The notes beneath the pieces were generated by a model. The model ran no database searches and was not told where the DNA came from. It saw only the letters and a list, made by a program, of their open reading frames with translations. A DNA stretch of 64,000 nucleotides from Plantibacter sp. VKM Ac-2880 (lineage in GTDB: Bacteria; Actinomycetota; Actinomycetes; Actinomycetales; Microbacteriaceae): the NCBI RefSeq assembly GCF_015351235.1, contig NZ_JADKSJ010000001.1, forward strand, positions 914,289 to 978,288, written 5' to 3'. Position 1 is the first letter of the stretch. Each line of letters starts with the position of its first letter. The translations under genes and the position numbers were made by a program. Positions 22,893 through 31,934 of this stretch are shown here, one piece after another.

Positions 22893-24179
22893 ATGCCAGC
22901 AATCGTGATCGTCGGCGCCCAGTGGGGCGACGAAGGCAAGGGGAAGGCCACCGACCTGCTCGGTGACCGCATCGACTACGTCGTGAAGTTCAACGGCGGC
23001 AACAACGCGGGGCACACGGTCGTCATCGGCGACGAGAAGTACGCCCTGCACCTCCTGCCGTCCGGCATCCTGACGAACGGCGTCGTGCCCGTCATCTCCA
23101 ACGGTGTCGTCATCGACATCGAGGTGCTGTTCCACGAGCTCGAGGCGCTGCAGGCCCGCGGGATCGACGTCTCGCGCCTCCTGGTGAGCGCCAACGCGCA
23201 CGTCATCACCCAGTACCACCGCACCATCGACAAGGTGACGGAGCGCTTCCTCGGCAAGCGTCAGATCGGCACCACCGGCCGCGGCATCGGCCCGGCCTAC
23301 GCCGACAAGATCAACCGGGTCGGCATCCGGATCCAGGACCTCTTCGACGAGAACATCCTGCGCCAGAAGGTCGAAGGCGCGCTCGACCAGAAGAACCACC
23401 TCCTCGTGAAGGTCTTCAACCGCCGCGCGATCACGGTCGACGAGATCGTCGCCGACCTGCTCGCCTACGCGGAGCGCCTGCGCCCGATGGTCGCCGACAC
23501 CGCCCTCGTGCTGAACGAGGCACTCGACGAGGGCAAGATCGTCCTCTTCGAGGGCGGCCAGGCCACGATGCTCGACGTCGACCACGGCACCTACCCCTTC
23601 GTCACCTCCTCCAACGCCACCTCGGGCGGCGCAGCCACCGGTTCGGGTGTCGCACCGAACCGACTCGACCGTGTCATCGGCATCGTGAAGGCGTACACCA
23701 CGCGCGTCGGCGCCGGTCCGTTCCCGACGGAGCTGTTCGACGAGTCCGGCGACTACCTCCGCTCGAAGGGCTTCGAGTTCGGCACGACGACGGGGCGCCC
23801 GCGCCGTGTCGGCTGGTACGACGCCCCGATCGCGCGGTACGCGGCACGCATCAACGGGGTCACCGACTTCGTCCTGACGAAGCTCGACATCCTCGACGAC
23901 CTCGCCACCATCCCGGTCTGCGTCGCCTACGAGGTCGACGGCGTGCGGGTCGAAGAGGTGCCGGTCTCGCAGAGCGACTTCCACCACGCGGTCCCGATCT
24001 ACGAGGAGTTCCCCGGCTGGCAGGAGGACATCACCGGTGTCCGCCGCTTCGAGGACCTGCCGAAGAACGCGCAGGACTACGTGCTGGCGCTCGAGTCGAT
24101 GAGTGGTTCGCGCATCTCCGCGATCGGCGTCGGCCCCGGCCGCGACGCGATCGTCGTGCGTCACGACCTCGTCGACTGA
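22893..24179 (+). CDS. purA: Adenylosuccinate synthetase
   Basis: Joins IMP and aspartate with GTP to give adenylosuccinate, the first step from IMP to AMP. It has 428 residues, the standard length. The GTP loop is [11 protein letters not shown] (residues 8-18) with catalytic D13, and catalytic H41 lies in [20 protein letters not shown], the [16 protein letters not shown] segment and the C-terminal [17 protein letters not shown] part are all conserved. The frame is open far upstream, but the ATG at 22893, with GGAAGGGG 13-20 bases before it, matches the family start. A 110-base leader with a hairpin and a possible upstream ORF may affect expression. Identity is certain. Confidence 0.97.
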   Translation: MPAIVIVGAQWGDEGKGKATDLLGDRIDYVVKFNGGNNAGHTVVIGDEKYALHLLPSGILTNGVVPVISNGVVIDIEVLFHELEALQARGIDVSRLLVSANAHVITQYHRTIDKVTERFLGKRQIGTTGRGIGPAYADKINRVGIRIQDLFDENILRQKVEGALDQKNHLLVKVFNRRAITVDEIVADLLAYAERLRPMVADTALVLNEALDEGKIVLFEGGQATMLDVDHGTYPFVTSSNATSGGAATGSGVAPNRLDRVIGIVKAYTTRVGAGPFPTELFDESGDYLRSKGFEFGTTTGRPRRVGWYDAPIARYAARINGVTDFVLTKLDILDDLATIPVCVAYEVDGVRVEEVPVSQSDFHHAVPIYEEFPGWQEDITGVRRFEDLPKNAQDYVLALESMSGSRISAIGVGPGRDAIVVRHDLVD

Positions 24180-24202
24180 GCCGAGGAGGAGCGTCGCTCG
24201 CC

Positions 24203-24496
24203 GTGGTGAACGAATCCGGTCAGCCGTCCCTGCCAGGGCTCCCGCCGGTCGAGGAACTCTCGACCGGCGTGGTCCGGCCACGGTCGGCGGCGCGTCCCTC
24301 GCGTGACACCGGCACGCTCGACCCACGGGTCCGGCGTGCCCTGGCGACCCTCGACGACGACCCGGACCTCTCACTCGTCACCCTGGCGAACGCCCTCGGC
24401 ATCACGCGGGCGACGCTCATCCGGATCGTCAGGGAAGCGATCGGCATGAGTCCGAAGGAGTACGCGGCCGGGGTCCGAGCCCGCCGCGCCAGCTGA
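24203..24496 (+). CDS. Small single-HTH (AraC-like half) protein
   Basis: A 97-residue protein. The first 40 residues are Pro/Ser-rich and unstructured. Residues about 50-93 form a helix-turn-helix of AraC/XylS type: LSLVTLANALGITRATLIRIVREAIGMSPKEYAAGVRARR. A normal AraC protein has two such HTH units and a ligand domain; only one unit is present here. GAGGAGGA lies about 12 bases before the GTG (a second GTG follows immediately). The gene begins 23 bp after purA and could be cotranscribed. Target and function unknown. Confidence 0.6.
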   Translation: MVNESGQPSLPGLPPVEELSTGVVRPRSAARPSRDTGTLDPRVRRALATLDDDPDLSLVTLANALGITRATLIRIVREAIGMSPKEYAAGVRARRAS

Positions 24497-24538
24497 TCCG
24501 ACACGGGTGGGCGTCGGTGCAGGTGGGAGACTGTGGGG

Positions 24539-25654
24539 ATGAGCGACGACACCCCTTACCTCCTCCTCGGTTCCTACACGGCTGAGGCCGACGGCACCGG
24601 TGCCGGGATCAGTCTGCTGCGGCAGGACGAGGCGGGCACCCTCCGGCTGGTGCAGTCCTCGGAGGCGCAGTCGCCGTCGTTCCTGACGCTGCACCCGACG
24701 CTGCCGATCGTCTACGCGGCCAGCGAGTCGACCGGCGCGGTGGAGGCGTTCAAGCGCTCCGGCGAGTTCGGCCTCGCACCCTTCGGCAAGCCACTCGAAG
24801 CGGGCGACGGCGTCTGCCACGTCGCGACCGTCCCGGGCGCCGACCTGCTCGTCGCGAGCTGTTACGGCGACGGTCGGGTGGTGTCCGTGCCGCTCGCGGA
24901 CAACGCGGCGTTCGGAGGCGACCCGCGGCTCGGAGAGGCGTCCGTCGACCCCTGGGCCTCACCCACCGCACTCGCCGCCGAATCCGCGGACGCCGGTGAG
25001 GACGCCCTGACGCTCCTCGCGTTGGAGGCCGCCGTCGGCGAGGCGCTGCCGTCCCGGCCGTCCCGTGCACACGCCTCCGCCCTCCTGCCCGACGGCCGGA
25101 TCGCGACGACCGACCTCGGCCACGACACGGTCCGGATCTGGCAGCTGCGGGGGAGTCGGCTGGTCCTCGACCACACCGTCGTGTTCCCGCGCGGCACGGG
25201 TCCGCGGCACCTCGTCGTCCACCCGAGCGGTCACCTCCACGTCATCACCGAGTACTCGGTCGAGGTCTTCACCCTCGGAGTGGACGGGACGGACGGCCAC
25301 TGGCACATCCTCGCGGCCACGGTCGCGCCCTCGGAGGGGGTGTCGGAGGGTGACACGGGTGCCGAGATCAGCCTCGCCGCGTCGCGCGAGCAGCTGCACG
25401 TCGGGGTGCGGGGGAGCGACCGCATCGCCACCCTGCGCGTGACGGGCGACGGCTCGCGGGTGGAGGCCGTGGCCGACGTCGAGTGCGGTGGGACGATGCC
25501 GCGCCACCATCGGGAGTCGGGCCGCTTCCTCCACGTCGCGAACCAGCTGTCGGACACCGTCGCGAGCTTCCGACTCGACGAGCGCACGGGTGTCCCGACG
25601 ACGCTCCTCGGGACCCTCGACGCGGGTTCACCGACCTGCCTCATCCTGGCCTGA
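24539..25654 (+). CDS. Lactonase-family beta-propeller (6-phosphogluconolactonase-like)
   Basis: A 371-residue seven-bladed beta-propeller of the YbhE/cycloisomerase-2 lactonase family. Typical segments are LLLGSYTAE at the start, LTLHPTLPIVYAASE, HASALLPDGRIATTDLGHDTVRIW, FPRGTGPRHLVVHPSGHLHVITE and the final HVANQLSDTVASFRLDERTG. Enzymes of this fold hydrolyse 6-phosphogluconolactone or other sugar lactones in the cytoplasm. The usual final H-P-R-x-F motif is replaced by MPRHHRESGRFLHV. The ATG at 24539 is preferred over the GTG two codons earlier. No pathway neighbours help to choose the lactone. Confidence 0.82.
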   Translation: MSDDTPYLLLGSYTAEADGTGAGISLLRQDEAGTLRLVQSSEAQSPSFLTLHPTLPIVYAASESTGAVEAFKRSGEFGLAPFGKPLEAGDGVCHVATVPGADLLVASCYGDGRVVSVPLADNAAFGGDPRLGEASVDPWASPTALAAESADAGEDALTLLALEAAVGEALPSRPSRAHASALLPDGRIATTDLGHDTVRIWQLRGSRLVLDHTVVFPRGTGPRHLVVHPSGHLHVITEYSVEVFTLGVDGTDGHWHILAATVAPSEGVSEGDTGAEISLAASREQLHVGVRGSDRIATLRVTGDGSRVEAVADVECGGTMPRHHRESGRFLHVANQLSDTVASFRLDERTGVPTTLLGTLDAGSPTCLILA

Positions 25655-25687
25655 CGTCGACATCATGGTGATCGGCTCGCGAGCGGA

Positions 25688-25693
25688 TACGGT
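25688..25693 (+). promoter_or_regulatory. -10 box of leaderless acetyltransferase promoter
   Basis: TACGGT, 6 bases, GTG at 25700. Confidence 0.6.
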
Positions 25694-25699
25694 GGAACG

Positions 25700-26332
25700 G
25701 TGACCGCACGACGCCCTGTACCCCAGCCGATCGAGGGCCGGACCATCCGGCTCGAACCGCTCGACCGCTCGCACTATCCCGAGCTGTTCACGGCGATCGC
25801 GCACCCCGAGGTGTTCGCCGGCGGGTACGGCGGTGGACCAGAGGGCTTGCCGACCACGCAGGCCGAGTTCGACGTCTTCGCCGACGGGTACTTCACGACG
25901 GGCGTCCGGAACACCTACGTCATCCGGCTCCTCGGCGGCGACCACGACGGGCTCCTCGTCGGCACCTCCACGCTCGGCGATTTCGACGAACCGGGGGAGG
26001 CGGCCCACCTCGGTTGGACGGCGTACGACCCGCGCGTCTGGGGCACCGCCGTCAACGCGGAGACGAAGCTGCTGCTCCTCGGCCTCGCCTTCGACGCGGG
26101 TTTCGGGCGGGTGAAGATCCAGGCCGATGAGCGCAACGAGCGCTCGCGCACCGCGATCCTGCGGCTCGGGGCCACCTTCGAGGGCCTCATCCGCCGCGAC
26201 AAGCAGCGGGCCGACGGCACCTGGCGGACCACCGCCCTGTTCTCCGTCATCGCGGAGGAGTGGCCGGAGGTGCGCGCCGGTCTCGAGGAGCGTCTCGCCA
26301 GGAGCCCCGGGCCCGTCGCGCTCCGCGGCTGA
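25700..26332 (+). CDS. GNAT-family N-acetyltransferase (RimJ/RimL type)
   Basis: A 210-residue GNAT enzyme of the RimJ/RimL group, which transfer acetyl from acetyl-CoA to N-terminal or small-molecule amines. It opens with EGRTIRLEPLDRSHYPELF. The beta-4 bulge is LLVGTSTLGDF, the region HLGWTAYDPRVWGTAVNAETKLLLLGLAFD gives the CoA-binding strand/helix, and KIQADERNERSRTAILRLGATFEGLIRRD is the family's C-terminal hallmark. GTG start with leaderless promoter. A dispersed repeat follows its stop directly. The acceptor is unknown. Confidence 0.87.
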   Translation: MTARRPVPQPIEGRTIRLEPLDRSHYPELFTAIAHPEVFAGGYGGGPEGLPTTQAEFDVFADGYFTTGVRNTYVIRLLGGDHDGLLVGTSTLGDFDEPGEAAHLGWTAYDPRVWGTAVNAETKLLLLGLAFDAGFGRVKIQADERNERSRTAILRLGATFEGLIRRDKQRADGTWRTTALFSVIAEEWPEVRAGLEERLARSPGPVALRG

Positions 26333-26435
26333 CCCCCTGGTCCCTGAGCCCACCCTGGTCACTGAGCCCACCCCGGTCCCTGAGCCCACCCCGGTCACTG
26401 AGCCCACCCCGGTCCCTGAGCTTGTCGAAGGGCAC
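26331..26435. repeat. Dispersed repeat copy 4 with 18-bp tandem units, inverted orientation
   Basis: About four 18-bp units alternating TCCCTGAGCCCACCCCGG and TCACTGAGCCCACCCCGG (from 26340), closed by TCCCTGAGCTTGTCGAAGGG (ending near 26430). It starts at the acetyltransferase stop codon. Opposite strand orientation to the copies at 4684 and 21765. Confidence 0.85.
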
Positions 26436-26563
26436 TGTTCACCCGCGAGACACCGTGCGGTCCCGATCGCGCTACGTGGCGACCCTAGCTTGTCCTCCAG
26501 ACGACGGACGCGGTATCCGACGGCCCGACAGCACGGGCGGCCGCCGACGTCACTGGAGGAACC

Positions 26564-27688
26564 GTGAACACCAGGCGTATGACCGCCCTCGCCATCGTCG
26601 CGCTCGCCGCGACGACGCTCACCGCATGCTCCGCCGGAGCGGACACCGGAGCCGCCTCCGACGTCGACGCGAAGAAAGCGACCTCAGCCGAGGACTTCGG
26701 CGGCATGGACGCGCTCGTCGAGGCCGCCAAGGCGGAGGGTGAGCTCAACGTCATCGCCCTCCCCGACACCTGGGCGAACTACGGCAAGATCATCAGCGCG
26801 TTCGAGGACAAGTACGACATCACGGTCAACTCGGCCGACCCGGACGTCTCGAGCGCCGAGGAGATCACGGCCGCCAAGAACCAGCAGGGCCAGGACACCG
26901 CCCCCGACGTCTTCGACCTCGGGTCCGCCGTCGCCCTCGACAACCTGGACCAGTTCGCGCCGTACCAGGTCGCCAACTGGGACGACATCCCCGAGGGCTC
27001 GAAGGAGAAGACGGGCCTCTGGGTGTACGACTACACCGGCCTCGTCTCCATCGGGTACGACGCCGACGCCGTCCCGGCACCGAAGTCGCTCGACGACCTC
27101 CTCGGTTCCGAGTTCGCGGGCAAGGTCGCGCTGAACGGCGACCCGACCCAGGCGGGTGCCGCCGCAGCCGGCGTCTACCTCGCCGCACTGCAGTCCGGTG
27201 GTTCGGCCGACGACATCCAGCCCGGTGTCGACTTCTTCCAGAAGCTGAACCAGGCCGGCAACTTCCTGCCGCTCGACCCGACGCCGGCGACGATCGCGTC
27301 CGGTGAGACCCCCGTCGTCATCGACTGGAGCTACAACAACCTGGCCGCGGCGACCGAGAACGAGGGTCAGCGCAACTGGAAGACGACCGTGCTCCCCGGT
27401 TCGGCCGTCGGCAGCTACTACAACCAGGCGATCAACGTCGACGCTCCGCACCCAGCGGCGGCCCGTCTCTGGCAGGAGTTCATCTTCAGCCCCGAGGCGC
27501 AGAACCTGTACCTCGCAGCCGGCGCGTACCCGTCGACCCTTGCTGCGATGGTCGAGGCCGACACCGTCGACCAGAAGGCCCTCGACGCCGTCGGTGAGAT
27601 GCCCGCCGACCTCGTGCAGTTCACGCCGGAGCAGACCGAGCAGGCCACCTCGCTGCTCGCCGAGAAGTGGGCGGCAGCGATCTCCTGA
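26564..27688 (+). CDS. ABC transporter substrate-binding lipoprotein (PotD/iron-type)
   Basis: A 374-residue lipoprotein with signal peptide and lipobox LTAC (Cys at about residue 22). The mature part is a two-lobe binding protein of the polyamine/iron/2-aminoethylphosphonate group: LNVIALPDTWANYGKIISAFE, SSAEEITAAKNQQGQDTAPDVFDLG, then GLWVYDYTGLVSIGYD. Hinge and ligand side chains include several Trp/Tyr/Asp residues. GTG start with GGAGG seven bases upstream. It is the first gene of a four-gene operon with two permeases and an ATPase. The ligand cannot be fixed from sequence. Confidence 0.88.
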   Translation: MNTRRMTALAIVALAATTLTACSAGADTGAASDVDAKKATSAEDFGGMDALVEAAKAEGELNVIALPDTWANYGKIISAFEDKYDITVNSADPDVSSAEEITAAKNQQGQDTAPDVFDLGSAVALDNLDQFAPYQVANWDDIPEGSKEKTGLWVYDYTGLVSIGYDADAVPAPKSLDDLLGSEFAGKVALNGDPTQAGAAAAGVYLAALQSGGSADDIQPGVDFFQKLNQAGNFLPLDPTPATIASGETPVVIDWSYNNLAAATENEGQRNWKTTVLPGSAVGSYYNQAINVDAPHPAAARLWQEFIFSPEAQNLYLAAGAYPSTLAAMVEADTVDQKALDAVGEMPADLVQFTPEQTEQATSLLAEKWAAAIS

Positions 27689-28656
27689 TGAGTGCCTCCG
27701 CCACGCGGCGGAGTGGGGCGGGGTCGGTGGAAGCCGACCCCGCCGTCTCGCTCCCGCCGACCACCACACCGGACGCCTCGGCCGATCCCGCCGCGGCGCG
27801 CCCCCGTCGCCGTCCGCGCTGGGCCCTCCTCGGGCTGACGCCCTTCGCGCTGTACACCCTGCTCTTCCTGGCGATCCCGACGGTCACCGCGCTCGCCACC
27901 GGCTTCTTCGACGGTGACGGCGCGTTCACCCTCGACAACCTGACCGCTCTCGGCGAGCCGGCGGTGTTGGGCGCCTTCGCGAGCTCGTTCTGGGTCTCGG
28001 CGGTCACCGCGGTCGCCGGCGCCGTCATCGGAGCCCTCGTCTGCTACGCCCTGCTCGCGGTGCGACCCGACGGGCTCGTCCGCACGTTCGTCGACGCGGC
28101 CTCGAGCGTGCTCGCGCAGTTCGGCGGCGTCATGCTCGCCTTCGCCTTCATCGCGACGATCGGGATCCAGGGGCTCGTCACCGTGTTCCTCAAGGACCGG
28201 CTCGGCATCGACCTCTTCGCGGACGGCGTCTGGCTCTACCAGGTGCCCGGTCTCCTCCTGCCCTACCTGTACTTCCAGGTGCCGCTCATGGTCATCACCT
28301 TCATGCCGGCGATGGAGGGGCTGAAGCGCACCTGGTCGGAGGCGAACGCGACGCTCGGCGGCACGCGCTTCACGTACTGGACCCGCATCGCGATGCCGAT
28401 CCTCGCTCCCTCCTTCCTCGGGTCGCTCCTGCTCCTCTTCGCGAACGCGTTCTCGAGTTACGCGACCGCCGCTGCGCTCATCAGTCAGGGCGCCCAGATC
28501 GTGCCGCTGCAGATCCGCGGTGCCCTCATCAGCGAGACGGTCCTCGGGCGGGAGAACCTCGCCGGCTCGCTCGCGATCGGCATGATCGTGGTGATGGTCG
28601 TCATGATGACCGCCTACTCCGCGCTCCAGGCCCGGACGGAACGGTGGCAGCGATGA
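27688..28656 (+). CDS. ABC transporter permease 1 (PotB-like)
   Basis: A 322-residue permease with a Pro/Ala/Arg-rich cytoplasmic N terminus (about 45 residues) and six membrane helices. The EAA loop contacting the ATPase is MEGLKRTWSEANATLGGTRFTYWTRIAMPIL. The ATG at 27688 overlaps the preceding stop (TGATG), replacing an upstream GTG-frame start. Its own stop overlaps the next start by 4 bp (ATGA). With its partner it forms the membrane channel of a polyamine/iron-type importer. Confidence 0.9.
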   Translation: MSASATRRSGAGSVEADPAVSLPPTTTPDASADPAAARPRRRPRWALLGLTPFALYTLLFLAIPTVTALATGFFDGDGAFTLDNLTALGEPAVLGAFASSFWVSAVTAVAGAVIGALVCYALLAVRPDGLVRTFVDAASSVLAQFGGVMLAFAFIATIGIQGLVTVFLKDRLGIDLFADGVWLYQVPGLLLPYLYFQVPLMVITFMPAMEGLKRTWSEANATLGGTRFTYWTRIAMPILAPSFLGSLLLLFANAFSSYATAAALISQGAQIVPLQIRGALISETVLGRENLAGSLAIGMIVVMVVMMTAYSALQARTERWQR

Positions 28657-29465
28657 GCGCCGTCCGCGACTCGGCCACGCCGTCGAAGCTCACGAGCCGG
28701 ATCATCCTCGTCGTCGTCGCGCTCGTGTTCGCCGTGCCGATCCTGTCGATGCTCGAGTTCACGCTCCGCGCCGGGATCGACGGCGGTCACGACCTCGGCC
28801 ACTGGGCGGCGATCGTCGACCCGGAGAACTCGCGGAAGTACCGCGTGCTGTTCCAGGGCATCGGCAACTCCGTCGTGCTCGCCGCGGTGACGGTGCTCAT
28901 CGTCGTCGTCCTGCTCCTGCCGACGATGATCCTCGTCAAGCTCCGCTTCCCGAAGCTGCAGCGGGTGCTGGAGTTCGTCTGCATCATCCCGATCACCGTG
29001 CCGGCGATCGTGCTCGTCGTCGGACTGGCGCCCGTGTACTCGGTGGTGGCGAAGCTGCTCGGCAGTGCCCCGTGGACGCTCGCGTTCGCGTACGGGATCA
29101 CGGTGCTGCCCTACGCCTACCGGGCGATCGCTGCGAACCTGCAGTCGGTCGACGTCGGCACCCTCGCCGAGGCCGCCCGCACGCTCGGTGCCGGCTGGGG
29201 GACCGTCCTGTTCCGGGTGCTCCTGCCCAACCTTCGGCGAGGCGTGCTCACGGCCGCGGTCATCTCGGTGGCCGTCGTCCTCGGCGAGTACACGATCGCC
29301 TCGCTCCTCGGGCGCAACACCCTGCAGACCTCGCTCGTGCAGGTGTCGAAGAGCGACCCGTTCGTGGCGGTGGCCTTCGCCCTGCTCGCGCTCGCGTTCG
29401 CCTTCGTCCTGCTGTTCATCATCGGCCGCGTCGGATCGATCCGCCGCATCAGGGAGACACCATGA
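28653..29465 (+). CDS. ABC transporter permease 2 (PotC-like)
   Basis: A 270-residue permease with six membrane helices. The EAA loop is SVDVGTLAEAARTLGAGWGTVLFRVLLPNL. The segment VLGEYTIASLLGRNTLQTSLVQVSKSDPFVAVAF is typical of PotC-type partners. Both ends overlap neighbours by 4 bp (ATGA), indicating tight translational coupling within the importer operon. Confidence 0.9.
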   Translation: MSAVRDSATPSKLTSRIILVVVALVFAVPILSMLEFTLRAGIDGGHDLGHWAAIVDPENSRKYRVLFQGIGNSVVLAAVTVLIVVVLLLPTMILVKLRFPKLQRVLEFVCIIPITVPAIVLVVGLAPVYSVVAKLLGSAPWTLAFAYGITVLPYAYRAIAANLQSVDVGTLAEAARTLGAGWGTVLFRVLLPNLRRGVLTAAVISVAVVLGEYTIASLLGRNTLQTSLVQVSKSDPFVAVAFALLALAFAFVLLFIIGRVGSIRRIRETP

Positions 29466-30562
29466 CCTCGATCGACCAGTCGGCATCCCCGGCTGCACCG
29501 GGAGCCGACCGCCCGACAGGCGCCGCGGTGCGGTTCGAACGCGTCGTGAAGGACTACGGTTCGGGCGCCCGTGCCCTCGACGGCGTGAGTCTCGACCTCG
29601 CGCCGGGCGAGTTCGTCGCCCTCCTCGGCCCCTCCGGCTGTGGGAAGACGACCGCGCTGCGCAGCCTCGCGGGGCTCGAGGACATCACCTCGGGCAGCGT
29701 GCTGATCGACGGGGTCGACGTCGTGTCGGTGCCCACGAACAAGCGCGACCTCGGCATGGTGTTCCAGTCGTACTCGCTCTTCCCGCACCTGACCGTGTTG
29801 GAGAACGTGGAGTTCGGCCTGCGCATGCGCCGGGTGCCGAGCGCCGAGCGGCAGTCCCGCGCGGCCGAGAGCCTGGAGCTCGTCGGTCTCGGCCACCTCG
29901 GCGGCCGCTACGCCCACCAGCTGTCCGGTGGGCAGCAGCAGCGCGTCGCCCTCGCGCGGGCGCTCGTGACGAGACCGCGGGTCCTGCTCCTCGACGAGCC
30001 GCTCAGCGCCCTCGACGCCAAGGTGCGCGTCCAGTTGCGCGACGAGATCCGTCGCATCCAGTCGGAGCTGCAGATCACGACGCTGTTCGTGACGCACGAC
30101 CAGGAGGAGGCGCTCGCCGTCGCCGACCGGGTGGCCGTCATGCGGGCCGGGGTCATCGAGCAGATCGGCACGCCCGAGGAGTTGTACTCCCGACCGTCCT
30201 CGCCGTTCGTGGCCGAGTTCATCGGGTTGAGCAACCGGATCCCGGGAACGCTCGTCGACGGTGGTGTGCTGGTGCTCGGTCAGGTGCTGCCGGTGCTCGG
30301 CGAGCCGACGGCCGATGGGGACGTCGTCGCGCTCGTCCGGCCGGAGGATGTCGTGTTCACGGACGAGGGGGAGCAGCCCACTCGTTCGTCCGACGCGGTG
30401 GTGCTCACCTCGAGCTTCCTCGGGCCGGTGCGTCGCACGACCGTCGAACTGCCTGACGGGACGCTCGTCGCGGTGCAGCATGGCGCGACCGAACGGCTCG
30501 AGGCGGGGGAGCGGGTCGGGATCCGTTTCGTCGGTCGGCCAGTGCCGGTGCAGTCGATCTGA
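29462..30562 (+). CDS. ABC transporter ATP-binding protein (PotA-like)
   Basis: A 366-residue ATPase: Walker A GPSGCGKTT, Q-loop GMVFQSYSLFP, signature LSGGQQQR, Walker B LLLLDEP, H-loop VTHDQ. The C-terminal TOBE domain (about 265-366) includes VVALVRPEDVVF and RRTTVELPDGTLVAVQH, typical of PotA/CysA/FbpC importers. It completes the operon 26564-30562. No enzyme gene accompanies the operon, so the imported substrate stays open among polyamine, ferric iron, phosphonate or thiamine. Confidence 0.92.
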   Translation: MTSIDQSASPAAPGADRPTGAAVRFERVVKDYGSGARALDGVSLDLAPGEFVALLGPSGCGKTTALRSLAGLEDITSGSVLIDGVDVVSVPTNKRDLGMVFQSYSLFPHLTVLENVEFGLRMRRVPSAERQSRAAESLELVGLGHLGGRYAHQLSGGQQQRVALARALVTRPRVLLLDEPLSALDAKVRVQLRDEIRRIQSELQITTLFVTHDQEEALAVADRVAVMRAGVIEQIGTPEELYSRPSSPFVAEFIGLSNRIPGTLVDGGVLVLGQVLPVLGEPTADGDVVALVRPEDVVFTDEGEQPTRSSDAVVLTSSFLGPVRRTTVELPDGTLVAVQHGATERLEAGERVGIRFVGRPVPVQSI

Positions 30563-30692
30563 TCCCGCGGGCTCCGCTCGGCGGGAGCCGCGTGTTCCGC
30601 CGGCCCGTGTGGTACCGGAGGATGAGTCCGCGCCGGTGAGGATCACCCGACTGCGGGATGTGCGTCGGACGGCCGCTCGGCACGATGGGAGC

Positions 30693-30983
30693 ATGTCCTC
30701 CAGCACCCAGTCGCACGCCGTCCACACCCGGGTCACCGCTCCGCTGCGGGCGGTCCCGGTGCAGGGTGCGGTCGAGGAGGACCCTGCGCCCGTGGAGGTC
30801 GCCGAGCGAGTCAGGGCCTCGGCGCACGTCGCCGGCGGCGCTGCGGGTGTCGACCTCTCGGCCGCGCCGGCTCCAGCGCCGTCGGGTGACGCCACCGACA
30901 CCGGCTCGGGACTCCGCTTCCTCGGTGCGGGCTGGGCCGCCGACGCCGCCCTCTTCGCGCAGTACCGCCGCCGCGGCGTCTGA
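30693..30983 (+). CDS. Small hypothetical protein (96 aa)
   Basis: No family recognised. The product is Ala/Val/Pro-rich with an acidic middle (VEEDPAPVEVAERVRASA) and a more ordered C terminus (GLRFLGAGWAADAALFAQYRRRGV). The ATG is preceded by CACGATGGGAGC, nearly identical to the CACGATGGGATC before the ABC ATPase at 31086. This suggests the same leaderless promoter design and supports a real gene. No Shine-Dalgarno. It lies 130 bp after the importer operon and 100 bp before the exporter operon. Could still be a chance frame. Confidence 0.45.
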   Translation: MSSSTQSHAVHTRVTAPLRAVPVQGAVEEDPAPVEVAERVRASAHVAGGAAGVDLSAAPAPAPSGDATDTGSGLRFLGAGWAADAALFAQYRRRGV

Positions 30984-31085
30984 CCTCGCGGCCGACCCCG
31001 GGTCCACCTCGCGGATGACCGCCGCCTTCCAGCGTGCATCGCCCGGCCGACGCGCCGCACCCGGTCCGCCGCGCACGATGGGATC

Positions 31086-31934
31086 ATGAACACATCGATC
31101 CTCTCCGCCCGCGGACTCACGAAACAGTACGGGGCCACTTTCGCCCTCGCCGGCGTCGACCTGGACATCCTTCCTGGCGAGTCGGTCGCCATCATGGGCG
31201 CCTCCGGCTCCGGCAAGACCACCCTCATGCACGCGCTCGCCGGGATCGTCACCCCGGACACCGGTTCGATCGCCTTCGCCACCCCGACCGGCGTCGTCCG
31301 CGTCGACCAGCTCGACGAGAAGCGGCGCTCGCAGTTGCGGCGCGAGTCCTTCGGGTTCGTCTTCCAGCAGGGCCTGCTCATCCCCGAGCTGACGGCCGTC
31401 GAGAACGTCGCCATCGCCCTCATGCTGGGCGGCACGCCGCGGGCCGCGGCCGAAGCGAGTGCGGCGGCGTGGCTCGCTGCCCTCGGTCTCGCCGGCCTCG
31501 AAGGCCGCCGGATCGGCGAACTGAGCGGCGGTCAGGCGCAGCGCGTCGCGATCGCGCGTGCCCAGGTGACGGGTGCCCCCATCGTGTTCGCCGACGAGCC
31601 GACCGGCGCGCTCGACTCCCGCACCTCGGCCGACGTGATGGGTGCGCTCCTCCACGCCACCACCGGTCAGGGCCGCACGCTCGTCCTGGTGACGCACGAC
31701 GAGACCGTGGCTGCCCGCTGCTCGCGCACCATCCGCCTCGCCGACGGCCGCATCGTCGGACAACGCCAGGACGCGGGGCCGCTGAGTGCGCCGCCCGCGC
31801 CGCAGCCGCCGTACCCGGTGGCGCAGCAGGGTCAGGCGTACCCGCCGCAGCCACAGGTCCAGGCGTACCCGCCGCAGTCACAGGTCCAGGCGTACCCGCA
31901 GGCCGGCGTCGTCCCGAACGGCGCACGCTCATGA
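31086..31934 (+). CDS. ABC exporter ATPase (LolD/MacB type) with QAYPPQ repeat tail
   Basis: A 282-residue ATPase of the FtsE/LolD/MacB-N group: Walker A GASGSGKTT, Q-loop FVFQQG, signature LSGGQAQR, Walker B IVFADEP, H-loop VTHDE. After about residue 222 the protein continues as a Pro/Gln-rich tail whose last part is a 9-residue repeat (QVQAYPPQP), encoded by a 27-bp tandem repeat at 31833, 31860 and 31887. Such a tail is unusual for this ATPase class. The stop overlaps the FtsX-type permease start by 4 bp (ATGA). Likely powers export or envelope peptide sensing. Confidence 0.9.
   Translation: MNTSILSARGLTKQYGATFALAGVDLDILPGESVAIMGASGSGKTTLMHALAGIVTPDTGSIAFATPTGVVRVDQLDEKRRSQLRRESFGFVFQQGLLIPELTAVENVAIALMLGGTPRAAAEASAAAWLAALGLAGLEGRRIGELSGGQAQRVAIARAQVTGAPIVFADEPTGALDSRTSADVMGALLHATTGQGRTLVLVTHDETVAARCSRTIRLADGRIVGQRQDAGPLSAPPAPQPPYPVAQQGQAYPPQPQVQAYPPQSQVQAYPQAGVVPNGARS
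31833..31900 (+). repeat. 27-bp coding tandem repeat (2.5 copies)
   Basis: CAGGCGTACCCGCCGCAG begins at 31833, 31860 and 31887, an exact 27-bp period giving the 9-residue unit QAYPPQPQV in the ABC ATPase tail. Confidence 0.85.

Noticed and set aside
26331-26435. Repeat block considered as the terminator of the acetyltransferase gene
   Set aside because: It consists of direct, not inverted, repeats and has no strong stem; it belongs to the dispersed repeat family.
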